The translations under genes and the position numbers were made by a program. From the NCBI GenBank assembly GCA_024228555.1, contig JAAETI010000912.1, positions 24,016 to 88,015 on the forward strand: 64,000 nt of DNA, in the 5' to 3' direction. Below the pieces are notes generated by a model. That model was not told the DNA's origin, ran no database searches, and was given only the letters and a program-made list of their open reading frames with translations. Source of the DNA: a bacterium. GTDB taxonomy: Bacteria; Actinomycetota; Acidimicrobiia; Spongiisociales; UBA5794. This document shows, in pieces, positions 1 through 10,024 of the stretch. The stretch's first letter is position 1. Each line of letters opens with the position of its first letter.

Positions 1-656
1 GCGGCTTCGACGTCCTGCCACTCATCGAGCCCCCAGCGATAGAATCCGGTGCCGTCGGCGGCAACTCCGTCGTTGCGATAGCTAATAACGAGGCTCGGCA
101 GTTCGAAGTCGTTGACCACTGGCAAGATCCGCAGTGCCTGTCGACGCTCATCAAGACCTTCGCCGTGAACAAAGATCGCCCACAGGTCGCCCCGCCCCGG
201 AATCGACCACGCCGGATTCGCGCCAAGCTCTGCGGGAACACGGACATCGTCGTAGTCGATGGCAAACGCATCATCTGGGTTGGCACCGACGGCATAGGCA
301 TCGAACGTGACCATCTCGCCGGCAATAAACCGACCCTCGAGAGTACGAAACGATCGCTCCACAGTCTCAGCATCCTGCGAGATGATCCCCGTTATCTGGC
401 CGTAACCACCGGTCCCATTGCTAACCCCCCAAATGCCAAGCTGTTCGGTGGTCTCATTTCGAGGAAGGACGATCCGACCGGCCCCTACGAGCTGGATCTC
501 AAATACGGGGCCCGACTCAACTTCCTGGGGCGTCAGCAGATCGTTGGCGATGACGGTCGACCCGCGAAAGGCGCCAATACTCAGGCCTGCGATAAGACCA
601 ATGGCAACCGCCGCGGCGATACGTCTCGCCCAGTATCCGAATCTGCTCTCTTCCAC
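1..656 (-). CDS. Partial CDS (runs off left edge): N-terminally membrane-anchored protein, possibly alpha/beta hydrolase-like
   Basis: Absent from ORF track because it has no stop in the window. Reverse strand from GTG at 656 is open: VEESRFGYWARRIAAAVAIGLIAGLSIGAFRGSTVIANDLLTPQEVESGPVFEIQLVGAGRIVLPRNETTEQLGIW...RGDLWAIFVHGEGLDERRQALRILPVV... Confidence 0.65.
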   Translation of the reverse strand, partial: MEESRFGYWARRIAAAVAIGLIAGLSIGAFRGSTVIANDLLTPQEVESGPVFEIQLVGAGRIVLPRNETTEQLGIWGVSNGTGGYGQITGIISQDAETVERSFRTLEGRFIAGEMVTFDAYAVGANPDDAFAIDYDDVRVPAELGANPAWSIPGRGDLWAIFVHGEGLDERRQALRILPVVNDFELPSLVISYRNDGVAADGTGFYRWGLDEWQDVEA

Positions 657-702
657 CGGACGAGGCTACCGCGCTTTCTCCGCAATCAAGCTTTTGCAGC
701 GG

Positions 703-1470
703 TCACTTGCCGGAGAAGTCTGGCTTCTCCTTGTTCACAAACGCCAGTATCCCTGTCTTGGCATCATCTGTGGCGAAGACTTCCTCGAAAGCCTCACGCT
801 CGACACCAAGGGCAGACTCGATGGACAGCCCGTAGCCGGCACCCATCGCCTTCTTGACCGCCCAATAAGCACGGGTTGGCCCCATGGTGAACTGGGCAGC
901 GTCGGCAAGCGCGGTTTCTAGCAGCGCTTCGGGAGCAACCACCTTGTCGGCAAGTCCCAGCACTTCGGCTTCGTCTGCCCCGATGTGGCGGCCCGAAAAG
1001 ATGAGTGCTTTCGCCTTTTGGAAACCAATGATTCGGGCGAGACGCTGGGTGCCCCCGGCACCGGGAATGATGCCGAGAAGTATCTCGGGCTGGCCGACCT
1101 TGGCGTCATCGGCCAGATACCTGAAGTCGGCGCCCATCGCCAGTTCGAGTCCACCACCAAGCGCATAACCTGAGATGGCCGCAATCGTCGGCTTCTGCAA
1201 TCCCTCGAGCCGAAAGATCACCGCACCCAGCCCTGACGCCTGGGGCTCGGAGTCCTCACTATCAAAGGCGTCCACAAACCTGGTGATGTCGGCCCCGGCT
1301 GCAAAATGTTTGGTGCCGTTGATAACCACCGCACGGATCGCGGGGTCCTCCGCTTGGGTGATAGCAGCATCGATATCGGCAATGAGCTCACTGTCTAGTG
1401 CATTGACCGGGGGACGATTCAAGGTGATCTGCGCCACCGCACCGCTGACTGCATAGTCAACCAGACTCAT
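703..1470 (-). CDS. Enoyl-CoA hydratase/isomerase family protein
   Basis: Crotonase fold motifs: AAGADITRFVD, AAISGYALGGGLELAMGADFRYLADDAKVGQPEILLGIIPGAGGTQRLAR. Confidence 0.93.
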   Translation of the reverse strand: MSLVDYAVSGAVAQITLNRPPVNALDSELIADIDAAITQAEDPAIRAVVINGTKHFAAGADITRFVDAFDSEDSEPQASGLGAVIFRLEGLQKPTIAAISGYALGGGLELAMGADFRYLADDAKVGQPEILLGIIPGAGGTQRLARIIGFQKAKALIFSGRHIGADEAEVLGLADKVVAPEALLETALADAAQFTMGPTRAYWAVKKAMGAGYGLSIESALGVEREAFEEVFATDDAKTGILAFVNKEKPDFSGK

Positions 1471-1504
1471 GTCATGCCTCTCTTGTTGCCGGATCTACCT
1501 GAGA

Positions 1505-2467
1505 CTACTCCGAGGCTACTCCCAGCCCGCTGAGAAGCCGTGCAGCTGCACTCCATGGGTCGATCTTCCGCTCTCCCACTTCAGCAGTCAGACCCGCCCA
1601 AACCGCTTGCGGCACCGCTGAACGGACCTGCTGCCGCATGCCAACCAGCAACGCCGATTCCATCTCATTGACGAGACGGGTGCTCCGTTCTTCGGCAAGT
1701 TGGCCCGAGCCCTCGATGTGAAGACGATGCGCTTCGATTGCCGCCCACAGCAGATCGATGCCGTCACCGGTCGAGGCGACGGTCGGGATGATCGGCACCG
1801 ACCAGGACCGCACCCCACCCAGCTCGAGCATCTGGGTCAGGTCGCGCACCGTCTCGCTGACACCGGACCGATCTGCCTTGTTGACTACGAAGATGTCGCC
1901 AATCTCCAGCAACCCCGCCTTTGCGGCCTGCACGCTGTCCCCCCAACCTGGGTTGACCACAACGACGGTGGTGTCTGCGTTGCCAGCGATCTCCACCTCG
2001 GCTTGGCCGACACCGACGGTCTCAACGACTACCTCGCCAAAGCCCAACCCGTCGAGAGTGGCCACGACCCGCGGCGTCGCCGCGGAAATACCTCCGAGGT
2101 GGCCACGACTCGCCATAGAACGGATGTAGACACCGTCATCGTCGATGTGGTCTTGCATCCGGACTCTGTCGCCGAGCACGGCACCACCGCTGAAGGGGCT
2201 AGACGGGTCAACCGCAACGACTGCGACTTCGGATCCGCGGTTGCGAATCCGCGTGATGAGACGATCGGTCAGAGTGGACTTGCCGGCACCCGGCGCCCCG
2301 GTCAGACCGGTTGTCCATGCACTCCCTCCACGGGGAAACACCTGTCCCAGAATTGCAGCCGCGGCATCGCCACCGTTCTCCACAATCGTGATAAGACGTG
2401 CCAAGGAACGGCGGTCACCGGCCGTAGCTTTCGGGATGAGGATTGCGGGGTCAGAGATTCGAGCCAT
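1505..2467 (-). CDS. meaB: Methylmalonyl-CoA mutase-associated GTPase MeaB (ArgK family)
   Basis: Walker A GAPGAGKSTL; VVAVDPSSPFSGGAVLGDRVRM; ETVGVGQAEVEI; VVNKADR. Confidence 0.92.
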   Translation of the reverse strand: MARISDPAILIPKATAGDRRSLARLITIVENGGDAAAAILGQVFPRGGSAWTTGLTGAPGAGKSTLTDRLITRIRNRGSEVAVVAVDPSSPFSGGAVLGDRVRMQDHIDDDGVYIRSMASRGHLGGISAATPRVVATLDGLGFGEVVVETVGVGQAEVEIAGNADTTVVVVNPGWGDSVQAAKAGLLEIGDIFVVNKADRSGVSETVRDLTQMLELGGVRSWSVPIIPTVASTGDGIDLLWAAIEAHRLHIEGSGQLAEERSTRLVNEMESALLVGMRQQVRSAVPQAVWAGLTAEVGERKIDPWSAAARLLSGLGVASE

Positions 2468-2507
2468 CGTCGCTGGAGCCTAACCCGTCGACGAACCAGA
2501 CCTCGGG

Positions 2508-3371
2508 TTAGACAGAAACCACCGAAGTCACACCGGGCACCCGATCCTGGAGAATCCGCTCGATGCCGGAAGTGAGCGTCATCGTTGACAACGGGCATCC
2601 CCCGCAGGCACCGACCAGCTGCAAAGAAACCTTGCCACCCTCGGTTCCAAGCAAGATCAAGTCCCCACCATCGGCCTGCAGCGCAGGACGGATGTACTCA
2701 AGGGTCTCGTTGAGGAGATCCTGGTCGATTATCTCGGCACCCGGCTCATCGAACTTCTGGTCCGTGGGTGAAGCCACTTCAATGATGGAACTCTGTGCGT
2801 CGCTCATGTCTTCTTCAATCTCGGTGGATGGCGATTCATTCCCGATTCGCACTATCAGTGTAGGGGAAAATGTGGTGCCGATTCCCAGTTCGGCGGCACC
2901 CTCCATAATCTCGGCATCCGAGAGGCGGGAAGTGAGGAGCAGCGCCTTCTCAGGATCATGGACCCGATACAGGTGATACCACTGGCGGACCGGACTCAAG
3001 GGAACTCTGGCTCCGCCGACGTCGGCGAACCGCTCGACATCGAAGGGAAACCTGGCCTCCACACCGTCGATCACCAGGGCCATGTCTCCAATTATGTCGA
3101 TAGGGACTGATTCGCCCGCTGCCGACCATTCGGACCGCAGAAACCACTGTGACCGCCACGGGTCAGTTGACACTGGCTCGCTGAACTCGCCCAGCATTGC
3201 TTCGACTGCATAGCGAGAAGAGCCGTCGACGACGATGTCGAGATCACCAACCGTCACATCAAGACCGTTGAGCCGCAACATGGCGCTGCCCCCGAGCACA
3301 TAGGGAATCCCGACATGCTCAAAGCGCATGGCGAGATCCGCAAGCACAGACCGGATCGGTTGAGAAAGCAT
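2508..3371 (-). CDS. Nucleotidyltransferase-like domain fused in frame to NifU C-terminal (Fe-S scaffold) domain
   Basis: N-part GGSAMLRLNGLDVTVGDLDIVVDG; C-part ETLEYIRPALQADGGDLILLGTEGGKVSLQLVGACGGCPLSTMTL (CxxC). Start set at ATG 3371, next to upstream stop at 3374; an internal Met (MSDAQSS) could be an alternative start for the NifU part. Confidence 0.75.
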   Translation of the reverse strand: MLSQPIRSVLADLAMRFEHVGIPYVLGGSAMLRLNGLDVTVGDLDIVVDGSSRYAVEAMLGEFSEPVSTDPWRSQWFLRSEWSAAGESVPIDIIGDMALVIDGVEARFPFDVERFADVGGARVPLSPVRQWYHLYRVHDPEKALLLTSRLSDAEIMEGAAELGIGTTFSPTLIVRIGNESPSTEIEEDMSDAQSSIIEVASPTDQKFDEPGAEIIDQDLLNETLEYIRPALQADGGDLILLGTEGGKVSLQLVGACGGCPLSTMTLTSGIERILQDRVPGVTSVVSV

Positions 3372-3373
3372 GG

Positions 3374-4657
3374 TCACCTCGGTCGCCACCGTGGTGGCCG
3401 GAACAGCGGCGAATCGTACACGGCCGCCCCAGATCCGATAATCACAACGCCCTGCTGCGATCTGCGGAATGTCCACTCACCTGCATTCAGGGTCACCGGG
3501 TCGAATCCAGGGGCTGCTACCTGAAACGGCCCGTCGGCGTCGACAAAGATCTGAGCTCTTTCCACCTCAAGCCCAACCCGAGCCGTATCGGGGAGCATCG
3601 ATCCTGCGTCTTGGGGGGCAAGCCCGTAGTAGAGATCGAGAATGTCCTGGTAGGTCGCCCCTGCGGTCCCCATAGCCATCGCCCCCCATTGACTCATGCC
3701 TACGCCATGACCCCAGCCCTCGCCAACGACGGTGAGCGTCCCTGGTTCACCAGATTCCCCAGGTGGCAGCAACTCGTACAAAGAGCCTTTGGGTGGTTCG
3801 AAGTCAACATCAAATGAGTACGACAAGACGGTCTGCGGCCAGCGACTACCACTCGACCTGGTAGCCGGCATCAGACCCGGATACAGGTCGGGGCCGTACA
3901 CATTGAAGATGGCGCGGAAGCGGGTCGCGGTAACCGCGGTCACACCCAGCTCCGTCTGTACCTCCACTGCCTCCGGCCCGTTGCCCTCTCCTGGGCTGCG
4001 CAGCCTCACGTCGTCGATCGCATCACCGAAGCTGTAACCACCTCTCGCAAAAACCCTCGCAAAGGTGTCAGCAGTGACGGTGAGTTCCCAGCGTTCGTAT
4101 GGCGTGTATTCGAGTTCGGGGGAATCGACCGCTTGCAGGTACGGAACCCCGCCGCCACCCCAGATGTCCTGGACCGATCGAGTGCGTTTGCCGGCGCTCG
4201 ATGAGTACAGCGCCTGCGCCGGCCGGTCTTCGTAGATCAGGATCTCACCACCAGTGGCGACGACGGCATCGGCCCAATCGACAGCCGCACCGCTCGGACC
4301 GCGATACACCTGGCAGTACTGAGATGCACATATGTCGTAGTCGTACCTCGTCCCATTGATGCTCCGACCACGGGACAAAGTCCAAGCCAGATAGGTCCGG
4401 GCGGCCACCGCCTGAGCTTGCAAGGTTGCTGCCGGCCACGATGCCGGAACCTCCAAGATCCCCATCAAGTATTGGTCAACGGTGGAGGTCTCAACCGCGG
4501 CAAGACCGGCTGGGTACGCGGTGATCTCGAGGGTTCCTTGGTAGCCGCCGCGACCCATCTCCAGAGTCGTCCCGGCCTCTGGGTTCAAGGCGACCGATTC
4601 GACAGGCTGGGAGACAACAATCTTTGATGCGGGTTGAGCAGGCTGGGCTACCAGCAT
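3374..4657 (-). CDS. SpoIID/LytB domain protein
   Basis: LEITAYPAGLAAVETSTVDQYLMGILEVPASWPAATLQAQAVAARTYLAWT...YSSSAGKRT...GEGWGHGVGMSQWGAMAMG; N-terminus uncertain (overlaps murA if longer). Confidence 0.85.
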   Translation of the reverse strand: MLVAQPAQPASKIVVSQPVESVALNPEAGTTLEMGRGGYQGTLEITAYPAGLAAVETSTVDQYLMGILEVPASWPAATLQAQAVAARTYLAWTLSRGRSINGTRYDYDICASQYCQVYRGPSGAAVDWADAVVATGGEILIYEDRPAQALYSSSAGKRTRSVQDIWGGGGVPYLQAVDSPELEYTPYERWELTVTADTFARVFARGGYSFGDAIDDVRLRSPGEGNGPEAVEVQTELGVTAVTATRFRAIFNVYGPDLYPGLMPATRSSGSRWPQTVLSYSFDVDFEPPKGSLYELLPPGESGEPGTLTVVGEGWGHGVGMSQWGAMAMGTAGATYQDILDLYYGLAPQDAGSMLPDTARVGLEVERAQIFVDADGPFQVAAPGFDPVTLNAGEWTFRRSQQGVVIIGSGAAVYDSPLFRPPRWRPR

Positions 4658-4701
4658 GGCAAAGACAAGCGCAACGACAGCAGAGATGGGGTCTCCCTCC
4701 C

Positions 4702-5949
4702 TTACCGATCGATGTCGGCACCGAGCGAGCGCAGGATGTCGACAAAGCCGTCGTAGCCTCGATCGATGTGCTCGGCGTCGCCGATGATCGTCTCCCCCTC
4801 TGCCGACAGACCTGCGATTGTCAGCGCAGCCGCCGCCCGGATATCGCACCCGTCTACTTCACATCCGCTGAGGTCGGTGACACCGCGGATAACAACGTGC
4901 TGCCCATCGGCATGAACGTCGGCACCCATACGATTGAGCTCACCGATGTATCTGAACCGGGCGGCATAGACGTTCTCGGTCAGAATGGAGGTGCCCTTGG
5001 CGCGAGCTAGAAAGGCGACCATTTGCGGGTGCATGTCAGTGTGGAAACCGGGGTACGGCAGCGTGGCGATATCTTGGGCGATGGGACGTTCCGGGCCAAC
5101 AACGGAGAACCAGGTGTCGCCGCGCACCACACCACAGCCTGCAGCCTCCATCTTGCGAAGCTCCATCCTGAGGAAGTCCGGGTTGCAGCCACGCACTTCG
5201 AGGGTGCCACCCGTAGCTGCAGCCGCCAGCGCATAGGTACCGGCGACCAGTCTGTCGGCGACAACCGTGTGGTCGGTGGGATGCAGTGTGGGAACCCCGG
5301 TGATCTCGATGGTCGAGGTGCCCGCCCCTTCGACCTCGGCGCCCATCGCATTGAGCAATGCGGCGAGATCGGCAAGCTCGGGTTCACGAGCGGCGTTGCC
5401 GATGACCGTGCGACCTTTGGCGAGAACGGCTGCAAGCAAGAGGTTCTCTGTCGCCCCAACACTCGGAAACTCGAGGAAGATCTCGGTCCCGCTGAGGCCG
5501 TTGGGGGCTGATCCTTCGAGGACGCCATGGCGCAACTCGAATTCGGCCCCCATCTGCTCGAGACCTTCGAGATGCATGCCGATGGGCCGAGATCCGAAGT
5601 CGTCGCCGCCGGGCAAGGCAACGCGAGCAGTTCCCATCCTGGCGAGAAGTGCGCCGAGGATCAGGATCGAAGCTCTCATCCGCCGGACGAGATCGAGTGG
5701 AGCCTCTGGGTTGAGTTCCTCGGGAACGTCAACCTCGATGACCGAGCCACGCCGGACGCAGGTGGCGCCCACGTGGTCAAGAACCTCACCCATGATGTCG
5801 ACGTCGAGTATCCCCGGTACATTGTCGAGGCGGTACCGTCCCGGTGCCAGCAGCATCGCAACCATGTGTTTGAGAACAGCATTCTTCGCACCGTGAACGG
5901 TGACCTGTCCCGAAATCGGGTTTCCCCCGACAACTCGTATCGAATCCAT
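4702..5949 (-). CDS. murA: UDP-N-acetylglucosamine 1-carboxyvinyltransferase
   Basis: GGNPISGQVTVHGAKNAVLKHMVAMLLAPG; SVGATENLLLAAVLAKGRTVIGNAAREPE; PYPGFHTDMHPQMVAFL. GTG 5955 also possible start. Confidence 0.93.
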   Translation of the reverse strand: MDSIRVVGGNPISGQVTVHGAKNAVLKHMVAMLLAPGRYRLDNVPGILDVDIMGEVLDHVGATCVRRGSVIEVDVPEELNPEAPLDLVRRMRASILILGALLARMGTARVALPGGDDFGSRPIGMHLEGLEQMGAEFELRHGVLEGSAPNGLSGTEIFLEFPSVGATENLLLAAVLAKGRTVIGNAAREPELADLAALLNAMGAEVEGAGTSTIEITGVPTLHPTDHTVVADRLVAGTYALAAAATGGTLEVRGCNPDFLRMELRKMEAAGCGVVRGDTWFSVVGPERPIAQDIATLPYPGFHTDMHPQMVAFLARAKGTSILTENVYAARFRYIGELNRMGADVHADGQHVVIRGVTDLSGCEVDGCDIRAAAALTIAGLSAEGETIIGDAEHIDRGYDGFVDILRSLGADIDR

Positions 5950-6051
5950 GGACACAGGCTAGGCACAAGCGTGCGTAATCAAAGGGAACCTGCCGAGAGT
6001 TTCTGCGCGGTAGAAATTCGCTAGCCTCGAACCGACATACGAAAGAGAGCC

Positions 6052-6501
6052 ATGCGAGTAGCAATCGGTGCGGATCACGCAGGATTCGAGTTGAAGGAAG
6101 CGCTCAAGCAGGAGATCGCGGCAGCCGGCCATTCGGTGCTCGATCTCGGAACCGACTCCACAGAATCGGTTGACTACCCCGACTACTCGGCGGCCGTAGG
6201 TCGAGCCATCCTCGCCGGACGCGCCGACCGGGGCATCGTGGTCTGCGGCTCCGGAGCCGGCGCCGCCATCGCCGCGAACAAGCTCGACGGGATCCGCTGC
6301 GCCCAGGCCGCTGACACCTATACCGCCCATCAGGCCGTTGAGCACGACGACATCAACGTGCTGGCACTGGCCGCTCGAGTGACCGGGGGTGCGGTCGCAT
6401 CCGAAATCGTTACGGCATATCTGGGAGCCAAGTTCATTCGAGATGAACGGTTCATCCGACGTCTCAACAAGGTGCTCGAGATCGAGAGAACTCATACCTA
6501 G
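6052..6501 (+). CDS. rpiB: Ribose 5-phosphate isomerase B (housekeeping copy, no N-terminal extension)
   Basis: MRVAIGADHAGFELKEALKQEI...DLGTDSTESVDYPDYSAAVGRAI...GIVVCGSGAGAAIAANKLDGIRCA. Confidence 0.92.
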   Translation: MRVAIGADHAGFELKEALKQEIAAAGHSVLDLGTDSTESVDYPDYSAAVGRAILAGRADRGIVVCGSGAGAAIAANKLDGIRCAQAADTYTAHQAVEHDDINVLALAARVTGGAVASEIVTAYLGAKFIRDERFIRRLNKVLEIERTHT

Positions 6502-6580
6502 GGCCAGATCGGCTATTTTCTGCAAGGCGAGGCCACAGCAACCCTGTGACAACCACAAGAGACAACGGAGCTAATACCTG

Positions 6581-7459
6581 ATGGCGCGATCAAAGCTGCG
6601 GGCGGCCGGTGGGGTCGTCTACCGGGATGGAGATCCTGACAGTGGCCCCGAGTTCCTCGTCGTACACCGCCAGCGGTACCACGACTGGTCTCTCCCCAAG
6701 GGCAAGCTCGATCGTGGGGAGGACTATGAGCAAGCTGCGATGCGAGAGATCCAGGAGGAGACCGGACTCAAGTGCGAGCGTCGCGACTACCTAGGAGCCA
6801 TCACCTACGAGACGCAGCGGGGACGCCTCAAAATCGTCAAGTACTGGCTCACCAAGAAGCGCAAGGGCAAGTTTGTGCCGAACAAGGAAGTCGACAACGT
6901 CGAATGGGTGGGGCTCCACGGGGCACAGGCACTGCTCACCTACAACCGGGACGCCCGGCTTGTCGCCAGCGCTCACTCGTTGCTCACCAACAAGAAGTCG
7001 ACCCGGGTATATCTGATCCGACATGGGAATGCCGGTGTTCGCTCCAAGTGGAAGGGACCCGACAAGAAGCGGCCGTTGACGGAACGAGGGCAGCAGCAGT
7101 CCATCGGGATGGCAGAAATGCTGGCCCGCTATCCGGTCACTGAGGTGTATGCGAGCCCCGCCCTCCGGTGTGTCGAATCAGTCGCAACGATTGCCGACAA
7201 CACCGAGAACGAAGTCAAGACCAGCAAGAAGCTCAAAGAGTTCACCCCGCTCGAGGACATCTACAAGTTTCTCGGGAAACTCGACTCGGGTGCGGTCGTA
7301 ATCTGCTCGCACAAGGACTGGATAGGACCTCTCATCAAGGATCTCGATCGGCGCAAGGTTCGGCTACGGGGTAGCCGCAAATGGCCAAAGGCATCGATGT
7401 GGGTGCTCGACATGGTTGACGGCGAGGTCAAGTCGGGCTTCTACGGAGGCCGCGCCTAG
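6581..7459 (+). CDS. NUDIX hydrolase fused to histidine phosphatase domain (MutT1-like)
   Basis: Nudix box GEDYEQAAMREIQEETGL; phosphatase RHG motif VYLIRHGNAG. Confidence 0.9.
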   Translation: MARSKLRAAGGVVYRDGDPDSGPEFLVVHRQRYHDWSLPKGKLDRGEDYEQAAMREIQEETGLKCERRDYLGAITYETQRGRLKIVKYWLTKKRKGKFVPNKEVDNVEWVGLHGAQALLTYNRDARLVASAHSLLTNKKSTRVYLIRHGNAGVRSKWKGPDKKRPLTERGQQQSIGMAEMLARYPVTEVYASPALRCVESVATIADNTENEVKTSKKLKEFTPLEDIYKFLGKLDSGAVVICSHKDWIGPLIKDLDRRKVRLRGSRKWPKASMWVLDMVDGEVKSGFYGGRA

Positions 7460-8106
7460 CCAAACCAGTCTGCCGTCGTCGCGGCGAGCTCTGCGATCAC
7501 CTCATCTTGGCTCCGACCCATCTTCTTCGGAACCTTGAAAGAGTGGTCGCCACCCTCGATGATCTCGGCATGGGCTCGCGGCAGCCGCACCGCCAGGGGA
7601 ACAATCAGGTCGGGCGGGCCGAGCCGATCCCGGCTCCCAGTCAGAAAGAGCTGCGGAGTGTCGATGTTGTGGAGGTGGCTCGTGTCACGTGGTTCCGGCT
7701 TTCCCAACGGAACCAATGGATAACCAAAGTAGACAAGACCGGTAGCCGCCCAGCCCTCGTCACCGGCCAAGTGCGAGCCGACCCGACCTCCCATTGACTT
7801 GCCGCCCAAGATGACGTCGTCGCAGTAGGTTCGCAGCCGGTCGGCGGCGGCAAGATGCACAGCCAGCAGTTTGGGGAGGCGATCCGGGGCCTTTCTGCCC
7901 GCCTCGGTATACGCGTAGTTGAACGTCATGGCGGTGTAGCCGCGCCCGGCAAGCGCTTCCCGCAAGGTCACCATGAAGACATGGTCTTGGCCGGCACCGG
8001 CACCGTGGGCGAGTAGCAGCCCGACCCCGTTGCTGCTTTTGGGAACGGAGAGACGGGCTGTCACCTTCTCACCGCTCCCCCACTTGATGACCAGTCGACG
8101 AGCCAT
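7456..8106 (-). CDS. Alpha/beta hydrolase (dienelactone hydrolase-like)
   Basis: LLLAHGAGAGQDHVFM, GGKSMGGRVGSHLA, GGDHSF; ATG at 8106; upstream ORF extension is antisense to pgl. Confidence 0.85.
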   Translation of the reverse strand: MARRLVIKWGSGEKVTARLSVPKSSNGVGLLLAHGAGAGQDHVFMVTLREALAGRGYTAMTFNYAYTEAGRKAPDRLPKLLAVHLAAADRLRTYCDDVILGGKSMGGRVGSHLAGDEGWAATGLVYFGYPLVPLGKPEPRDTSHLHNIDTPQLFLTGSRDRLGPPDLIVPLAVRLPRAHAEIIEGGDHSFKVPKKMGRSQDEVIAELAATTADWFG

Positions 8107-8151
8107 ACGACGAGGGTAACGGATGGGCACCGATGCGGTAGCTTGGACGCC

Positions 8152-8844
8152 ATGAGCGTTCACATCTATCCCAATCCACAGGATCTCGCCGTCGCCGCCG
8201 CCGACTACATCGCGGCATGCGTGGCCAAGACGGCACGACAGGTCAGCTTGGGTCTGGCCGGCGGCGGCACGCCGGCCGCTGCCTACCGCGAATTGGCGCA
8301 GCGTGACGTGGACTGGAGCAACGTTGTCATGTGGCTCGGAGACGAACGATGGGTCCCCCACGACCATGCAGAGTCCAACACACGCATGGCCCACGCAACA
8401 CTTGTCGACAAGGTTGTCGGCAGGCTGATCGCCCCCAACACCGCATTTGGTGATCCAAACGATGCGGCAGCCGCCTATGCGGAATCGATAATGGAAGTAT
8501 TCCATGACGGCCGCCCCGACCTTGTACTACTCGGAATCGGTGATGACGGTCACACCGCATCGCTCTTTCCCGGAACTGCTGCCCTCGAGTCCGAGTCGGG
8601 TGTCTACGTCGCCAACTGGGTGGCCGATAAGGACACCTGGCGTCTCACTGCGACGATGACAACACTGTGGCAGGCCCGTGAGCTTGTGTTTCTTGTCCAA
8701 GGAGAGAGCAAGGCGGCGATCCTGGCCCAAATCCTTGATAACGAACATCCCTACCCGGCACAACGGGTCGCTGCGGGTGCGGTGCGAGTGCGTTGGCTAG
8801 TCGATGAGGGAGCCGCCTCCCAGCTCCGCTCAGTCCCCCGCTGA
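8152..8844 (+). CDS. pgl: 6-phosphogluconolactonase
   Basis: LGLAGGGTPAAAYREL, VVMWLGDERWVPHDHAESNTRMA, LVLLGIGDDGHTASLFPGT. Confidence 0.9.
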   Translation: MSVHIYPNPQDLAVAAADYIAACVAKTARQVSLGLAGGGTPAAAYRELAQRDVDWSNVVMWLGDERWVPHDHAESNTRMAHATLVDKVVGRLIAPNTAFGDPNDAAAAYAESIMEVFHDGRPDLVLLGIGDDGHTASLFPGTAALESESGVYVANWVADKDTWRLTATMTTLWQARELVFLVQGESKAAILAQILDNEHPYPAQRVAAGAVRVRWLVDEGAASQLRSVPR

Positions 8845-9582
8845 GGAACTGCTGAGTCGGATAAACCGAAGCTCGACCTCAGGCCCGGTGAGGACCAGAG
8901 TGTCGCCTTGGAGCGAGTATTCGACCACGGTCTCGAAAGTCCTCATATACGCCGCCTCGCTGCTCGCCACGTCCAACAGCGGCTCTCCAAGGTCGTCGTT
9001 GCACGTGAGCTGAGTGATCGTGGCCGCACCCTCTCCCCATGCCCACACCCCATTGCCGAGCACCACAGGCATGTAGTAGCCGTTGCACCCTGCCGAGCCC
9101 TGAGCGGCGTCATCGCCAATCTCTAGGGTGATCGGGTAGCCCTCGACAACGACAGCTCCGGCGTCCAATTGCCATGTACCGTGAACCGGGCTGGCTACCG
9201 CGACCACCCCGCCGCGCACGGTCTCCAGGAAAGCCGCCACCACCGGGTCATCGGATTCGATGACCTCGGTTGATTCGACAATCCGCCGGTTGAGGACATC
9301 GAGGTCACATTCGAGTTCGGCGGCCCGCGCATCCAGTTCTTGCCCCCGCGTGTTGAGCGCAATCAGCGAAGCCGGCAGCGCTTCGGGATCAGTTGCGCCT
9401 AGATCGGTCTCGGCGAGCGTGTAGACGTAGTCGTTGACCAACTCAATGCCCACCGGAATCAGTCGTTCGCAGCTGTCCACCTCGGCTGGTTCTTCAAGGT
9501 TCACAACGGGACCGGTACAGGCCGCCAGGAAAACAAACAGCGGCAGAACCCCCATCCAGGATGCTCTGCCGCTGCTGATCAT
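8830..9582 (-). CDS. META domain-containing lipoprotein
   Basis: Lipobox FLAAC; GTWQLDAGAVVVEGYPITLEIGDDAAQGSAGCNGYY...LTCNDDLGEPLL. Confidence 0.75.
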   Translation of the reverse strand: MISSGRASWMGVLPLFVFLAACTGPVVNLEEPAEVDSCERLIPVGIELVNDYVYTLAETDLGATDPEALPASLIALNTRGQELDARAAELECDLDVLNRRIVESTEVIESDDPVVAAFLETVRGGVVAVASPVHGTWQLDAGAVVVEGYPITLEIGDDAAQGSAGCNGYYMPVVLGNGVWAWGEGAATITQLTCNDDLGEPLLDVASSEAAYMRTFETVVEYSLQGDTLVLTGPEVELRFIRLSSSSAGD

Positions 9583-9600
9583 TTCTGTGACTCTAAACCG

Positions 9601-9960
9601 TTACTCGAAGAAGCCACTCTCTTCGAGACCCTCGATCATGAACTGACCGAACAGACCGTCCGAGGTGAGATTGCCGATGCGAGCTTCGAACAGCTCCTCC
9701 ATCTCGGCATCGCTACAACCGAGATCGGTGGCTTGACTCTCCAGGTCCTCGAACTTCTTCTCCATGTCAACAAGTGACTGGGGCTCTTCTTCGAGCTCGC
9801 CCAACTCATCAATCGACAATTCGTCGAATTCGTCGATAACTTCCTGGAAAATCTCGATGGCCTCATCGGCAACGGCCTCACAGGAGCCTCCGCCGGAATC
9901 GCCACCGCATGAAGCGGCGACCAAGCCAAGCACGGCGATCAGAACGAACAATCTGCGCAT
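9601..9960 (-). CDS. Small acidic lipoprotein
   Basis: MRRLFVLIAVLGLVAASCGGDSGGG lipobox, Glu/Asp-rich. Confidence 0.65.
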   Translation of the reverse strand: MRRLFVLIAVLGLVAASCGGDSGGGSCEAVADEAIEIFQEVIDEFDELSIDELGELEEEPQSLVDMEKKFEDLESQATDLGCSDAEMEELFEARIGNLTSDGLFGQFMIEGLEESGFFE

Positions 9961-10024
9961 TGTGGTGTCTTTCTTCTAGCTTGTAGATCTCCCCCGCGGT
10001 GGCTATGCCACGGCAGCGGGAACC

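Noticed and set aside
165-921. Plus-strand ORFs 165..857 and 418..921
   Set aside because: Opposite the partial minus-strand CDS (1..656) and the enoyl-CoA hydratase gene; no motifs.
1700-2575. 291-aa plus-strand ORF
   Set aside because: Antisense to meaB, low-complexity composition.
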